Part shown: positions 17,268-26,196 of the stretch, piece after piece
Position numbering within the stretch: position 1 is the stretch's first letter
Layout of the letters: each line of letters starts with the position of its first letter
Assembly (NCBI GenBank): GCA_048370855.1
Contig: DBGEOK010000111.1
Coordinates: 12,043 to 76,042, forward strand
From: Limiplasma sp048370855
GTDB taxonomy: Bacteria > Bacillota > Clostridia > Christensenellales > Aristaeellaceae
Direction of reading: 5' to 3'
DNA length: 64,000 nucleotides
Made by a program: the position numbers and the translations under genes
Notes under the pieces: model-generated
What the model was told of the DNA's origin: nothing
What the model saw: the letters and a program-made list of their open reading frames with translations, nothing else
The model's database searches: none

Positions 17268-17726
17268 TCAGATTTCAAAAATGAACTCCACCTCGCAGGC
17301 GATATCCCCGGGAAGCTCGCTGACGCCGATGGCGCTGCGCGCGCCTACGCCGTCCTCCCCGAAGAGATCCCGGTACAGCATGGAGCAGCCGTCCAGCACC
17401 TTGGGCTGCATGTTGAAGCCCGGGGCGCTTGCGATAAAGCCGAGCATTTTCACCACGCCCTTCAGCCGGTTCAGGTCGCCCAGGTAGTGGTTGAGCGTGG
17501 AAAGCGCGTTCAGGCCGCAAAGCCGCGCGGCATCCCGCCCCCTTTCCAGGGTGCAGGCCCCGCCGACCTTGCCGACCACGGCCGGCTCGCCCTTCACGGT
17601 CGCCCCTTGGCCGGATACGTACAGAAGGTTGCCGACCCGCTTGACCGGCTTATAAACGCCTCCGGGAGGCGGAAGCTCCGGCAGCTCATACCCCAGCTCC
17701 TGTAACCTTGCATAAACATCGCTCAT
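17268..17726 (-). CDS. RidA/YjgF family enamine/imine deaminase
   Basis: RidA proteins hydrolyse reactive enamine/imine intermediates released by PLP dehydratases. This 152-aa member has VGNLLYVSGQGA, the essential arginine Arg130 in GVGARSAIGVSELP and the following EVEFI strand with its conserved glutamate. It is slightly longer than E. coli RidA because of an N-terminal extension and an insertion. It ends 17 nt before the PLP enzyme gene, which supports a shared pathway: elimination by the PLP enzyme, then hydrolysis of the enamine. Confidence 0.88.
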   Translation of the reverse strand: MSDVYARLQELGYELPELPPPGGVYKPVKRVGNLLYVSGQGATVKGEPAVVGKVGGACTLERGRDAARLCGLNALSTLNHYLGDLNRLKGVVKMLGFIASAPGFNMQPKVLDGCSMLYRDLFGEDGVGARSAIGVSELPGDIACEVEFIFEI

Positions 17727-17797
17727 GGAAAAGACTCCCTTCCAAATTCATCAATATCGTTCGGGCGCGCCCCGGCGGCCTTCCCCGCCGCCCCGGC

Positions 17798-19378
17798 TTA
17801 CGCCCGGTTGAGCAAAACCCCCGCGTTCGCGCCGGTCGCTTTCCCATCCGAAAAAGCGAGCTTTCCGTTGACAAACACCTTGCAAATCCCCTCGCTGTCC
17901 CGTACCGGGTCGGTATAGGTCGCGCGGTCGCGCAGCGCCTCCCAGTCCAGCAGCGCGAGGTCCGCAAAGAAGCCCTCCCGGATTTGCCCCCGTCCGCGCA
18001 GGCCGAGAAATTCGGCGGGCATGCGCGTGATCCTGTCGATGGCCTGCGCAAGCGTCAGGCGCTTTTCCTCCTTCACATACTGGCATAAAAAGCGCTGGAA
18101 CGCGCCGTATTTTCGGGGATGGGGCTTGCCGGCGGCGGAATACAGCGAATCCGAGATGACGATACAATCCTCCTGCGTGATGATTTTTCGCACGTCGTCG
18201 GGCGCCATTTCCTCCAGCACAATGGGAACGCATCCCTTTTCACGCAAAAGCAGGTCCAGCGCATACTCGCCCGGCTCCCTCCCGCTCTCACCGGCGAGCG
18301 CCTCAACGCTCCTGCCCGCCTCCGCCGGGTTGGACGACCCCGAGACGATCACGCGGCCCCAGCCCAGCGTTTGAATGAAATTATCCCATCCGTCGCGCGT
18401 TTCCTCAAACGCCTTCAGGAGACTGGCGCGGCCGCGCGGGTCGGAAACGAGCCGCAAAACGCCCTCTGTTCCGTCCGCCAGCGTTTCCGGGGGCAGGAGC
18501 GACAGCAGCGTCGTCGAGCCGGCCGTGTACGGATAGGCGTCGAAGCTGATCCCGACCCCTTCCCTTTGCGCGCTGCGGATATGGGAGAGCATCACGTCCA
18601 CCGCGCGGCCCCACATATCGGTACCGGCCGCTTTCATATGGCTGATGTGAACCCGCGCGCCGGAGGCGCGTCCGACGGCGATCATCTCGTCCACGCTGGC
18701 AACGACGCTGCGGCCCTCGCCGCGGATATGGGCGACGACCGGCTTGCCGTGCCGGGCCGCCACTTTGGCGACAGCGGAAAGCTCCTTTGTGGAATAGTAG
18801 CATTCCGGCGTGTACATGACGCCCATGCTCAGCCCCAGCGCCCCCGCGGCCAAAGCGTCGTCCAACAGGGCGCAGATTTTTTCCAGTTGCTCCGGGGCGA
18901 GCGGCGCGTCCGAAAAACCGGACACGGCTCTGCGCAGGTCGCCGTTGCCGACCAGGTAGCCGCAGTTGAGCCCAAGGGGTCGCGCCGCCACCGCGTCGTA
19001 AAAGGCCCTCGTATCCATACCGCATAGCGCGTCCGGAATAGGCCCCAGGATGGGCGCGGCATATTCGCGCATGGCTTGGAATGTGGCGGGGCTGTTGGGC
19101 GTAGGCGAAAAGCCGCAATTGCCGCTGACCATGGAGGTCAACCCCTGCGCAAGCTCGCTCCAGGGCGCCCCGGAAAAGGGCAGCAGGTCGGCGTGGCGGT
19201 GGATGTCGATGATCCCGGGCGTCAGCGCCAGGCCGGAGGCGTCCACCCGCCGGACCGCCTCCGCGCCGGACCCGGGGGGCCGCAGCGCGGCGATCCTGTC
19301 CCCCTTCAGGCAGACGTCCGCCCGCCGCCCGTCCGCGCTGTCCGCCAGGAGGGCGTTTTCGATGATCCAGTCAAACAT
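17798..19378 (-). CDS. N-acyl-D-amino-acid deacylase family metalloenzyme
   Basis: This amidohydrolase-superfamily enzyme removes acyl groups from N-acyl-D-amino acids. At 526 aa it is of usual size. Metal-site motifs are IDIHRHADL (His60, His62), the bridging cysteine in SGNCGFSP, the VVAHIRGEG and HISHMK histidines, and the late aspartate in VISDSLYS. The C-terminal beta-domain ends with DLALLDWE and a typical dehydratase-like tail. The ATG at 19378 follows AGGAGG; the frame is open to 19456 without a site. In this operon the likely substrate is an N-acylated D-amino acid or amino-sugar acid. Confidence 0.88.
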   Translation of the reverse strand: MFDWIIENALLADSADGRRADVCLKGDRIAALRPPGSGAEAVRRVDASGLALTPGIIDIHRHADLLPFSGAPWSELAQGLTSMVSGNCGFSPTPNSPATFQAMREYAAPILGPIPDALCGMDTRAFYDAVAARPLGLNCGYLVGNGDLRRAVSGFSDAPLAPEQLEKICALLDDALAAGALGLSMGVMYTPECYYSTKELSAVAKVAARHGKPVVAHIRGEGRSVVASVDEMIAVGRASGARVHISHMKAAGTDMWGRAVDVMLSHIRSAQREGVGISFDAYPYTAGSTTLLSLLPPETLADGTEGVLRLVSDPRGRASLLKAFEETRDGWDNFIQTLGWGRVIVSGSSNPAEAGRSVEALAGESGREPGEYALDLLLREKGCVPIVLEEMAPDDVRKIITQEDCIVISDSLYSAAGKPHPRKYGAFQRFLCQYVKEEKRLTLAQAIDRITRMPAEFLGLRGRGQIREGFFADLALLDWEALRDRATYTDPVRDSEGICKVFVNGKLAFSDGKATGANAGVLLNRA

Positions 19379-19394
19379 CTCTCGCGCCTCCTTC

Positions 19395-20138
19395 CTACCG
19401 GCCCGCCTGCGGCGGAACCAGCAGGCTTTGAAAAATGGAGCGCGCCTTTTCCACATGCGTCCTTCCCTCGCTCAGATCAACGCCGAAATGCGAAGGGAGC
19501 AGCGCGCTGAAGGACAGCCCGCAGAGCTTTTCCGCCGTAGCCGCGTACTGGAAGATGGAGCAGTCCCAAATGTTTTGCAGGGTAATTTTGCCGCCCACAA
19601 AGATGGAGTCGCCCGCGAACAGGTAGCCGCGTCCGTCGCGCTCCATCAGGTAGCACATATGGCCGCTGCAGTGGCCGGGCGTGTTAAGCGCCGTCCAGCG
19701 CGTCTTGCCCACGCAAAAGCGCTGGCCGTCCTCAAGCGCTTCCACAGGGCAGGGACGGAACCGGTAATCCGGCGGGTACAGCCCCGCGCGGATCGCCGCC
19801 TCCAGCGCGATGGCGGCGGTATCGCCCCGGCTGACATAGCGCGCGCAGTCCGCGTGCGCCCGGACGGGCGCGCCGGTCGCCTCCTGCAGATGGCGCGCGT
19901 TTCCCGAATGATCCGCGTGCCCGTGCGTCAGCAGAATCATCCGCACGTCCGCGGGCGCATAGCCGCACGCCCGAACGCCGTCCAGCGGCGCGTCGCCCTC
20001 GGGGCCGACGCCCGCGTCCACCAGCACCAGGCCGTCGCCCGTGTCCACCAGGTATACGTCGCAGTCATACGGGTCGGAAAAGTTGCTCCCCGGCCTCCCG
20101 CTGGCGACGACGAATATAAAATCATTCAGCCGAATCAT
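19395..20138 (-). CDS. Metallo-beta-lactamase-fold hydrolase
   Basis: The 247-aa protein has the complete MBL zinc motif LTHGHADH, the histidine in TPGHCSGH, the aspartate in FAGDSIF and the final histidine in PSHFG. It could be a lactonase, thioesterase or other hydrolase; nothing in the sequence decides. In the proposed amino-sugar-acid pathway a lactonase would make sense (inference). ATG 20138 has AAAGGAG upstream and overlaps the preceding gene by 17 nt. The longer open frame to 20192 lacks a ribosome-binding site. Confidence 0.82.
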   Translation of the reverse strand: MIRLNDFIFVVASGRPGSNFSDPYDCDVYLVDTGDGLVLVDAGVGPEGDAPLDGVRACGYAPADVRMILLTHGHADHSGNARHLQEATGAPVRAHADCARYVSRGDTAAIALEAAIRAGLYPPDYRFRPCPVEALEDGQRFCVGKTRWTALNTPGHCSGHMCYLMERDGRGYLFAGDSIFVGGKITLQNIWDCSIFQYAATAEKLCGLSFSALLPSHFGVDLSEGRTHVEKARSIFQSLLVPPQAGR

Positions 20139-21324
20139 CCCGCGCCGCTCCTTTCGCCCGGGCCTGGCGGTAGGCCCCGCGCATCCAGCCAAGGCATTCC
20201 TCTGTGGCCAGCCCGTAGTTGTAGCAATAAATATCTTCCGCGCCGTTTTCCACCGCCTCCGTCACCCTGGCGACCAAATCCTCCGCCCCTACATAGCGGC
20301 CACGCCCCAGGTTGAGCGCCAGCGACACCCGCGCGTCCGGCGCGTACAGGGCGATGTTGCGCTTTATGATAGGATAGCTTTCCCCCGGCGAGTAGCACAG
20401 CGGCACGAAGCCGTCCGCCGCCGCGGCCAACGCGCGGAACGAGGAGGCGTCGCATTGCATGCTGTTGATGGGAAACGGCGCGGAGGATGGAATATACTCG
20501 TACAGCACGCCATGGCGACGGGCGATATCCGCCGTTTGCGCGACCAGCTCATTGACGCTGCGCATCCTGAAGCGCTGATAAGCGTACAGCTCGGGATATT
20601 CCAGAAAAAGCTGAAGTAACTGCGCGTCTCCGCTGCCCTCAAACGTGCCGTCGGCCGGCAGAAGGCGGGCCAGAAGGACCTGCGCGGCGCTTTTGGCCGC
20701 TTGCGCGTCCACGCCCGCGGCCTGCGCCGCCTTCAGGCAGTGCGGGCAGAAGCACAGCGACAGCAGGTATTGCACCGCGGGCGTCAGCCGCGCGAGGGAA
20801 AACTCATGATGGCGGCCATGAAACGCATGCAGCCAGCACTCCGTTTCCATCACCACGCGGGAGGGGCCGAGGGTTTGAATCACATCCTCCAGCAAAGCCG
20901 CCGCGTATTCGCGCACGTCGGGATGATTGACGCACAGCGCCGAGGAATAGCGGTCGCCCCAGGCGTTTAGCACGGTTACGTCGGGGTGTCGTTCCCCGAT
21001 TTCGCCGTTATGGAGGTTTACCATCCAGCACCGCCAGTCGATACCCCGCCGCCCGCACAGCCCGCGTAGCCGGTCGTATACCGCGGTAAGCTCCGCCTCC
21101 ACGCGTGGCTTTAGGCGACCGTATGTTTCGGGATGGATGGCAAAGGAAGCGCCCGCGTGCCTTCGCTCCACGATATGCCCGGCCCTTGGCGCCAGGACGC
21201 TGCACTGATGGTACACGGCGTTGACGGCGATCATGTCGCAGCCCAGCTCCTCATACTCCCGGACAAATCGTTCCGGGTTTTCCGCCGCGTCCCACGGATA
21301 GACGAACATGCCAAGATGGAGCAT
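20122..21324 (-). CDS. Uncharacterised protein, probably a TIM-barrel glycosidase-like fold
   Basis: I do not recognise a named family for this 400-aa protein. It starts with MLHLGMFVYPW, typical of a first barrel strand. It has alternating strand/helix periodicity, several His/Trp/Glu-rich strand ends (VMETECWLHAFHG; RCWMVNLHNG) and a CFCPHC cysteine motif of the kind seen in glycoside-hydrolase-like barrels. There is no signal peptide, so it is cytosolic. AGGAGG sets ATG 21324. It sits between the transporter permease and the MBL hydrolase and may act early on the imported substrate. Confidence 0.7.
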   Translation of the reverse strand: MLHLGMFVYPWDAAENPERFVREYEELGCDMIAVNAVYHQCSVLAPRAGHIVERRHAGASFAIHPETYGRLKPRVEAELTAVYDRLRGLCGRRGIDWRCWMVNLHNGEIGERHPDVTVLNAWGDRYSSALCVNHPDVREYAAALLEDVIQTLGPSRVVMETECWLHAFHGRHHEFSLARLTPAVQYLLSLCFCPHCLKAAQAAGVDAQAAKSAAQVLLARLLPADGTFEGSGDAQLLQLFLEYPELYAYQRFRMRSVNELVAQTADIARRHGVLYEYIPSSAPFPINSMQCDASSFRALAAAADGFVPLCYSPGESYPIIKRNIALYAPDARVSLALNLGRGRYVGAEDLVARVTEAVENGAEDIYCYNYGLATEECLGWMRGAYRQARAKGAARDDSAE

Positions 21325-21340
21325 CGTTTTGCGCCTCCTG

Positions 21341-22288
21341 TCAGACGACCTTCTTCTCCCGCCCATAGGCCAGCAGCACGGCCAGAATCAGCACGCCCTG
21401 GAAGATTTCCCGGCCCGCGTTGGACATTTTCATCACGTTGAGGATATCCCTCAGAAGGATCATCAGCATAGTGCCCGCGATCAGGCCCGCGAACTTCCCT
21501 CTGCCGCCGATGATGGAGATGCCCCCGATGACCACCGCCGCGATGGACATAAGCTGGTATTGCTGCCCGATGGTCAGGTACGTGCTGCCCATGTTGCCCA
21601 AAATCAGCAGCCCGCCGATGCCCGCGCACAGGCTGGACACGCAGTAGACCAGATATTTGGTGGCGATGACGTTGACGCCGTTGAGCTTCGCCGCGGCCTC
21701 GTTGGTGCCGATGGCGTAGATGTGGCGACCGTATTTGGTCCTGTTCATCAACAGCAGGCCGAGCGCGAGGAACAGGGCCCACACGAACAGGGCGTTGGGC
21801 ACGCCCAGCGGCTTGCCCTTGCACAGCCACTTGATCGCCTCCCCGCACCCGCTGGGCGGGGTGCCGTCCGTCCAGATCAGCAGGCCGCCCTCCAGCAGGC
21901 TCAGCATCGCCAGGGTCATGATGATGGGCGGGATGCGCAGAAAGCTGATGCAGGTGGCGTTGACCGCGCCCACCAGCACGGAAACCAGCAGCGCCATGAC
22001 GATGGCCGCGCCGTCTCCCCATTGGGCCTTGACGCAGGCCGCCGCCACCACGCTGGACAGCGTAACCACGTTGGAAACCGAAAGGTCGATGCCGCCGGAG
22101 ATGACGCAGACCGCCTGTCCAATAACGATCATGCCCACATAGGCCGCGGTCTTTAAGAAAGTCGCGTTGTGGTTCCAGGAGCCAAAGCCGGGGATGAAGA
22201 GGATGGTTCCCAGCCAGGTGAGGATGAGCACCGTAAACGCGAGAACCGTCGGGTCCTTCCACCGATTTCTGAGGTTCGCGGTATTCAC
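21341..22288 (-). CDS. ABC transporter permease, ribose/CUT2 (RbsC) family, 1
   Basis: This 315-aa membrane protein is of the BPD_transp_2/RbsC class with about eight hydrophobic helices. The conserved GGIDLSVSNVVTLSSVVAA signature and the AAKLNGVNV cytoplasmic loop contact the ATPase. ATG 22288 overlaps the stop codon of the other permease gene, so the two permeases are translationally coupled and probably form a heterodimer. The class moves sugars and sugar-like molecules. Confidence 0.92.
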   Translation of the reverse strand: MNTANLRNRWKDPTVLAFTVLILTWLGTILFIPGFGSWNHNATFLKTAAYVGMIVIGQAVCVISGGIDLSVSNVVTLSSVVAAACVKAQWGDGAAIVMALLVSVLVGAVNATCISFLRIPPIIMTLAMLSLLEGGLLIWTDGTPPSGCGEAIKWLCKGKPLGVPNALFVWALFLALGLLLMNRTKYGRHIYAIGTNEAAAKLNGVNVIATKYLVYCVSSLCAGIGGLLILGNMGSTYLTIGQQYQLMSIAAVVIGGISIIGGRGKFAGLIAGTMLMILLRDILNVMKMSNAGREIFQGVLILAVLLAYGREKKVV

Positions 22289-23256
22289 GCCCTGTCACCG
22301 CCCTTTCGATAGTAGCCGACCGCCTTAAACCCTATGGCCGCGATGAGGATGAGGCCCTGAACCACATACTGCCAAAATGCGTTCATGCCGGTGAAGAACA
22401 GGAGATTGACCAGCGCGGTGAAGATAAACGCGCCCATCACGGCGCCCTTCATCTGCCCGACGCCGCCCAGGAAGCTGACGCCGCCCAGCACGGCCGCGGC
22501 CACGGAGTTCATCTGGTAGGAGACGCCGATGGTAGGATCGCCGGAGCTGATTTGACCGGTCAGCAGAAGGCCGGCGACGCCCAGAAAAATGCCGCTGACC
22601 AGATAGGCCGTCAGCTTGGCGCGCTGCACGCTCAGGCCGCTTTCATACGCCGCGCGCGGGTTTCCGCCCACGGCGTAGATATCCAGCCCCGGCTTGGTGG
22701 TTTTAAACAGCTTCCATAGCAGCAGCGCCAGCGCCACAACGAGGATGGCGGGGGGAAAAAAGCCGCCGCCGCTCAAAAAGCCGGTAAACTCCGGGTTCAC
22801 ATACCCGCCGGGAGACGGCAGCACGATCAGCGCGACGCCCTTCCAGATGTAGGAAAACGCGAGGGTGACGATGATATCCGGCAGGCGTCCGTACACCACG
22901 ACGACGCCCATCACCAGGCCGACCAACGCGCCCGCGCCCAGCGTACACACGATCCCCTGCGCCATGCCAAGCGCGCCGGGCGCCATGGTGGTGGCGCAAA
23001 CCGCCGTCATCAGCGACATGGCCGTGCCCAGCGCCAGGTTGATGCCGCCCACCAGCATGCACGCCGTCTGGCTCATGGCGCACAGCATCAGCGGGGCGTA
23101 CTGGAGCGAGAGCGACCACAGGCGGTTGCCCGAGGAGAAGATTTGCGGATCGACGGCCACCGTCGCTATGAAAAAGAGGAAGAAGGTGACGTATACGGAC
23201 AGGATTTTACGCACCTGTCCCGGCAGCCTTGCCGCCAGGCGTTGCTTCTCTTTCAT
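22285..23256 (-). CDS. ABC transporter permease, ribose/CUT2 (RbsC) family, 2
   Basis: The second permease (323 aa) has the same architecture as its neighbour. It carries VGGINLALGTAMSLMTAV in the position of the usual GGIDLS signature and AYESGLSVQRAKLTAYLVSG in the coupling-loop region. It starts inside the stop codon of the ATPase gene (4-bp ATGA overlap) and ends overlapping the other permease. This gives a tightly coupled ATPase-permease-permease block. Confidence 0.92.
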   Translation of the reverse strand: MKEKQRLAARLPGQVRKILSVYVTFFLFFIATVAVDPQIFSSGNRLWSLSLQYAPLMLCAMSQTACMLVGGINLALGTAMSLMTAVCATTMAPGALGMAQGIVCTLGAGALVGLVMGVVVVYGRLPDIIVTLAFSYIWKGVALIVLPSPGGYVNPEFTGFLSGGGFFPPAILVVALALLLWKLFKTTKPGLDIYAVGGNPRAAYESGLSVQRAKLTAYLVSGIFLGVAGLLLTGQISSGDPTIGVSYQMNSVAAAVLGGVSFLGGVGQMKGAVMGAFIFTALVNLLFFTGMNAFWQYVVQGLILIAAIGFKAVGYYRKGGDRA

Positions 23257-24773
23257 ACGGATTCCTTTCTGAACACGGAAGCCTTAATCAGCGCTTCCTC
23301 CGTGATCTCGTCGCCAATCAGCTCAGCGTTGATTTCATTCTCGTAGATGGTCAGCACACGGGTGCACATGTTTAATAGCTCGATGGTGTCGGAGGATATC
23401 ATCACGATGCTCACGCCCTGCGCGGCCAGCTTGCGCAGGGTTTCATAAATCTCATGCTTGGTAACGACGTCGATGCCCCGCGTGGGCTCGTTGAGCAAAA
23501 GGATGCGCGGAGCCCTTGACAGCCACTTGGCCAGGACGATCTTTTGCTGATTGCCCCCGGACAGCTCGCTGACAAGCTGCGCAAAGGAACGGAACTTAAT
23601 GGTAAACCGATCCCGGGCGTTATCGCACAGCTCCGTTTCCCGCTTGCGGCGGATGACGCCCAGCTTGTTAGAAACCAGCTCCAGGCTGGCGAAGCTCATG
23701 TTGAAACGAATGGGATGGGTCACGAACAGGCCGTCCACCTTGCGCTCGGCGGGCAGGTAGGCGATGCCGTGATTCATGGCCGCCTTGGGGCCGGAGAGCG
23801 TAACGGGCTTTCCATCCAGCCGGAGCGTGCCGCCGTTTACCCGCTTGACGCCGAAGAGCACCTCCAGGAAGGATTGCTGCCCCTGGCCCTGAAGGCCGCC
23901 GATGCCCAGGATTTCGCCCTGATGCAAACAAAAGGAGGCGTCCCTCGTTTTGGAGAAGCGCAGGCGCTCCGCCTCCAGAATTTTGGGGGCGGCAAGAATA
24001 TCCCGATAATCCGGCTTGGCGGGAAACTGATTGGCCACAGAGCGCCCCGTCATCAGCGCCACAAGGCCGTCCTCGTCGTATTCCCCCACGCCGCATTCCG
24101 TTACCTGACGCCCGTCCTTCATCACGGTCATCGTATCGCAGATTTCCGTCACCTCATGCTGCCGGTGGGAAATAAAAATCAACATCATGCCCCGTTTTTT
24201 GGCCTCGCGCAGCTTATCAAAAACAATTTTGACCTGCGCGTCGTCCAGGGCGGAGGTAGCCTCGTCCAGCACCAGCAGCTTCGGCTTTTGATAGATCGCT
24301 TTGCCAAACTCCAGCATCTGGCGTTCCGCCATGCTCAGCTCCCCAGCCTCCTGGTCCGGGCGAATGTGGGCAAGCCCGATATCCGCGAGCAGAGACACGG
24401 TTTCGCGCTTCATCAGCCGGGTGTCCAGCAGCGCGCCCCGGAGCTTTTCGCAGCCCAGGAAGAGGTTCTGGGCGACCGTAAGCACCGGATTGACGCTCAG
24501 CTCCTGATGAACGGTCAGGATGCCCAGGTTTTTGGCGGTAAGCGGCGTCAAATGGGCGTATTCCTTCCCCTCCACAGAGATGGAGCCCTCGTCGTGCTGG
24601 TAGATCCCGGTAATCAGGTTGATGAGGGTGCTCTTGCCGGCGCCGTTTTCGCCCACCAGCGCATGGTATTGCCCAGGCCGAAGCTCCAGGCTCAGCCCGG
24701 AGAGAACCCGGTTGCCGGCAAAGGATTTGCTCAAGCCCCGCGCGGCAAGGAATGCCTTTTGTGTCTCTTTCAT
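23253..24773 (-). CDS. ABC transporter ATPase, RbsA/MglA type (two ABC domains)
   Basis: This 506-aa tandem ATPase energises the CUT2 importer. The first domain has Walker A GENGAGKST, signature LSMAERQ and Walker B LVLDEATSALD. The second has the degenerate P-loop GLQGQGQQ, signature LSGGNQQK and LLNEPTRGID, the usual asymmetry of RbsA/MglA. I start it at ATG 24773, which has GGGAGT seven bases upstream. An ATG five codons earlier has no site. It overlaps the following permease gene by four bases. Confidence 0.93.
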   Translation of the reverse strand: MKETQKAFLAARGLSKSFAGNRVLSGLSLELRPGQYHALVGENGAGKSTLINLITGIYQHDEGSISVEGKEYAHLTPLTAKNLGILTVHQELSVNPVLTVAQNLFLGCEKLRGALLDTRLMKRETVSLLADIGLAHIRPDQEAGELSMAERQMLEFGKAIYQKPKLLVLDEATSALDDAQVKIVFDKLREAKKRGMMLIFISHRQHEVTEICDTMTVMKDGRQVTECGVGEYDEDGLVALMTGRSVANQFPAKPDYRDILAAPKILEAERLRFSKTRDASFCLHQGEILGIGGLQGQGQQSFLEVLFGVKRVNGGTLRLDGKPVTLSGPKAAMNHGIAYLPAERKVDGLFVTHPIRFNMSFASLELVSNKLGVIRRKRETELCDNARDRFTIKFRSFAQLVSELSGGNQQKIVLAKWLSRAPRILLLNEPTRGIDVVTKHEIYETLRKLAAQGVSIVMISSDTIELLNMCTRVLTIYENEINAELIGDEITEEALIKASVFRKESV

Positions 24774-25010
24774 GATTGTTACTCCCATTCGTGCCGGCTG
24801 GCCGGACGAGATTTTTTACCGTCGCCGCGCCCGCGCCAAGCGCGCCGCCGGCATAAAAAGGCGCCGTTTTGCGCGGAAGAACCGCGAATGGACTGGGCCG
24901 TCCCGTTGAAAAACGGTCCCCAGCCTCCAAAAATAAACCGGCTATCGCTTTGCCGGCGGCGTAAAGGCCTTTGCCGGCGCGGCCCGACGAGGGGGATAAG
25001 CGCCCGCCTT

Positions 25011-25053
25011 GCCGGCGGGGGCGGAGCCGAAGGTTCCCCGCCCCCCGCCGGCG
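25011..25053 (-). promoter_or_regulatory. Strong GC hairpin between substrate-binding protein and ATPase genes
   Basis: The ~310-nt gap 24774-25085 holds no gene. Near its start on the minus strand is a stable hairpin (arms about 25039-25053 and 25011-25024) with no T-tract. It resembles the intergenic stem-loops that protect the upstream binding-protein mRNA and lower expression of the downstream transporter genes. Confidence 0.55.
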
Positions 25054-25085
25054 GCGTCACCGCACGGCCGGGCTGTCGGAAGCCG

Positions 25086-26087
25086 TCAGTCGACCGCGAG
25101 CATGGAGACGTACTGCTCCTCGGTCAGCGGGTCGCAGAGGTAATAATCGTCCGGCAGGTCGTTGGGAATGTAGTCGGCAATGTTGTCGTTGGTAATGACG
25201 GGACGGCTGAGCAGGTAGTTATCCTTGTATTTTTCCCCGTTGAGGATCTTAATGCACAGATCCAGCGCCAGGGCGCCTTCCCAGTTGGGCTCGCCTACCG
25301 CGATCGAGGAGAAGCCCGCGTCCAGGTTTTCGTACCACAGCTTCACAAAGCCGTTATAGTTTTCGCCCGTGATGGGGATCATGGGGCGTCCGCTCTCCAC
25401 CAGCGCCTTGAGGGACGCAAACGCCAGGGAACCGCCCAGCGCGAGAACGCCGTCGCATTCATAGGCGTCCAGCACGGGGGTGATGATTTCCAGGGCGGGA
25501 GCCTCGTTGTATTCGCTGTTCAGGGTGGTGACCACCTCGATGTCGGGGTAGTTGGCCAGCACGGATTCCGCGCCCTTCTGCCGCAGGTCGCTGGTCGCCA
25601 CGCCCGCAGGGCCGGAGAACATGATGATCTTGCCCTTGCCGCCGAGCCGGTCGCACAGCCACTGGGCGCAGGTCGCGCCGTATTCCTCGTCGGAGGTGGC
25701 CAGAATGGAGGTAACCCCGGTGGTGACCAGGGAGTTGGTGTTGACGACCACCACGCCCTTTTCCATGGCCTCGTCCACGGCGTTGTTCAGCGCCGTGGCG
25801 GAGCCGGCAATGATGATGATGGCGTCATAGCCCTCGGCGACCATGTTTTGAATATCCGAGATCTGCTTGGAGTTGTCGCCGTTGGCGTTGGCGAGGTACA
25901 GGTCGTCCAGCACGCCTTTTTCCTTCCAATACGCCACGCGGGTATCGAGCATCCCCTTCATCTGCTGCATCCAGGACGGGGTCAGGTAGATGTCGGAGAA
26001 GCCGATCTTGTAGCCTTCGCCAAGCGCGGCCGCGCTGATGGAGAGGACGAGGGCCAGGGTCAGTAGCACTGCGAGGAACTTTTTCAT
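25086..26087 (-). CDS. Sugar-type ABC substrate-binding protein (periplasmic-binding-protein type I fold)
   Basis: This 333-aa extracellular binding protein feeds the downstream CUT2 transporter. It starts at ATG 26087 (GAAAGGAG upstream) with a signal peptide ending around SAAALG. The mature part has the Peripla_BP_4 pattern: DNSKQISDIQNMVAEGYDAIIIIAGS, the hinge VVVVNTNS and GVLALGGS near the ligand pocket. No lipobox cysteine is present, which is unusual for a Gram-positive binding protein. The protein may be released or held by the permeases. Confidence 0.9.
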   Translation of the reverse strand: MKKFLAVLLTLALVLSISAAALGEGYKIGFSDIYLTPSWMQQMKGMLDTRVAYWKEKGVLDDLYLANANGDNSKQISDIQNMVAEGYDAIIIIAGSATALNNAVDEAMEKGVVVVNTNSLVTTGVTSILATSDEEYGATCAQWLCDRLGGKGKIIMFSGPAGVATSDLRQKGAESVLANYPDIEVVTTLNSEYNEAPALEIITPVLDAYECDGVLALGGSLAFASLKALVESGRPMIPITGENYNGFVKLWYENLDAGFSSIAVGEPNWEGALALDLCIKILNGEKYKDNYLLSRPVITNDNIADYIPNDLPDDYYLCDPLTEEQYVSMLAVD

Positions 26088-26196
26088 GGGGATTCTCCTT
26101 TCAATTTGGGTTTTTCCGGGTTTGCCGCGCGTTCGCGGACACGCGGCTATTTTGACCTCCACACGGGGAGGATTTCCCCCTCCGACCGAACGGGCG

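Noticed and set aside
15820..17487. Plus-strand open frame of 555 codons
   Set aside because: It lies opposite the aldolase and PLP-enzyme genes and shows only low-complexity Arg/His-rich sequence.
23544..26066. Plus-strand open frame of 840 codons
   Set aside because: It is antisense to the ABC ATPase and binding-protein genes, whose motifs are unambiguous, and has no domain resemblance or start signal.
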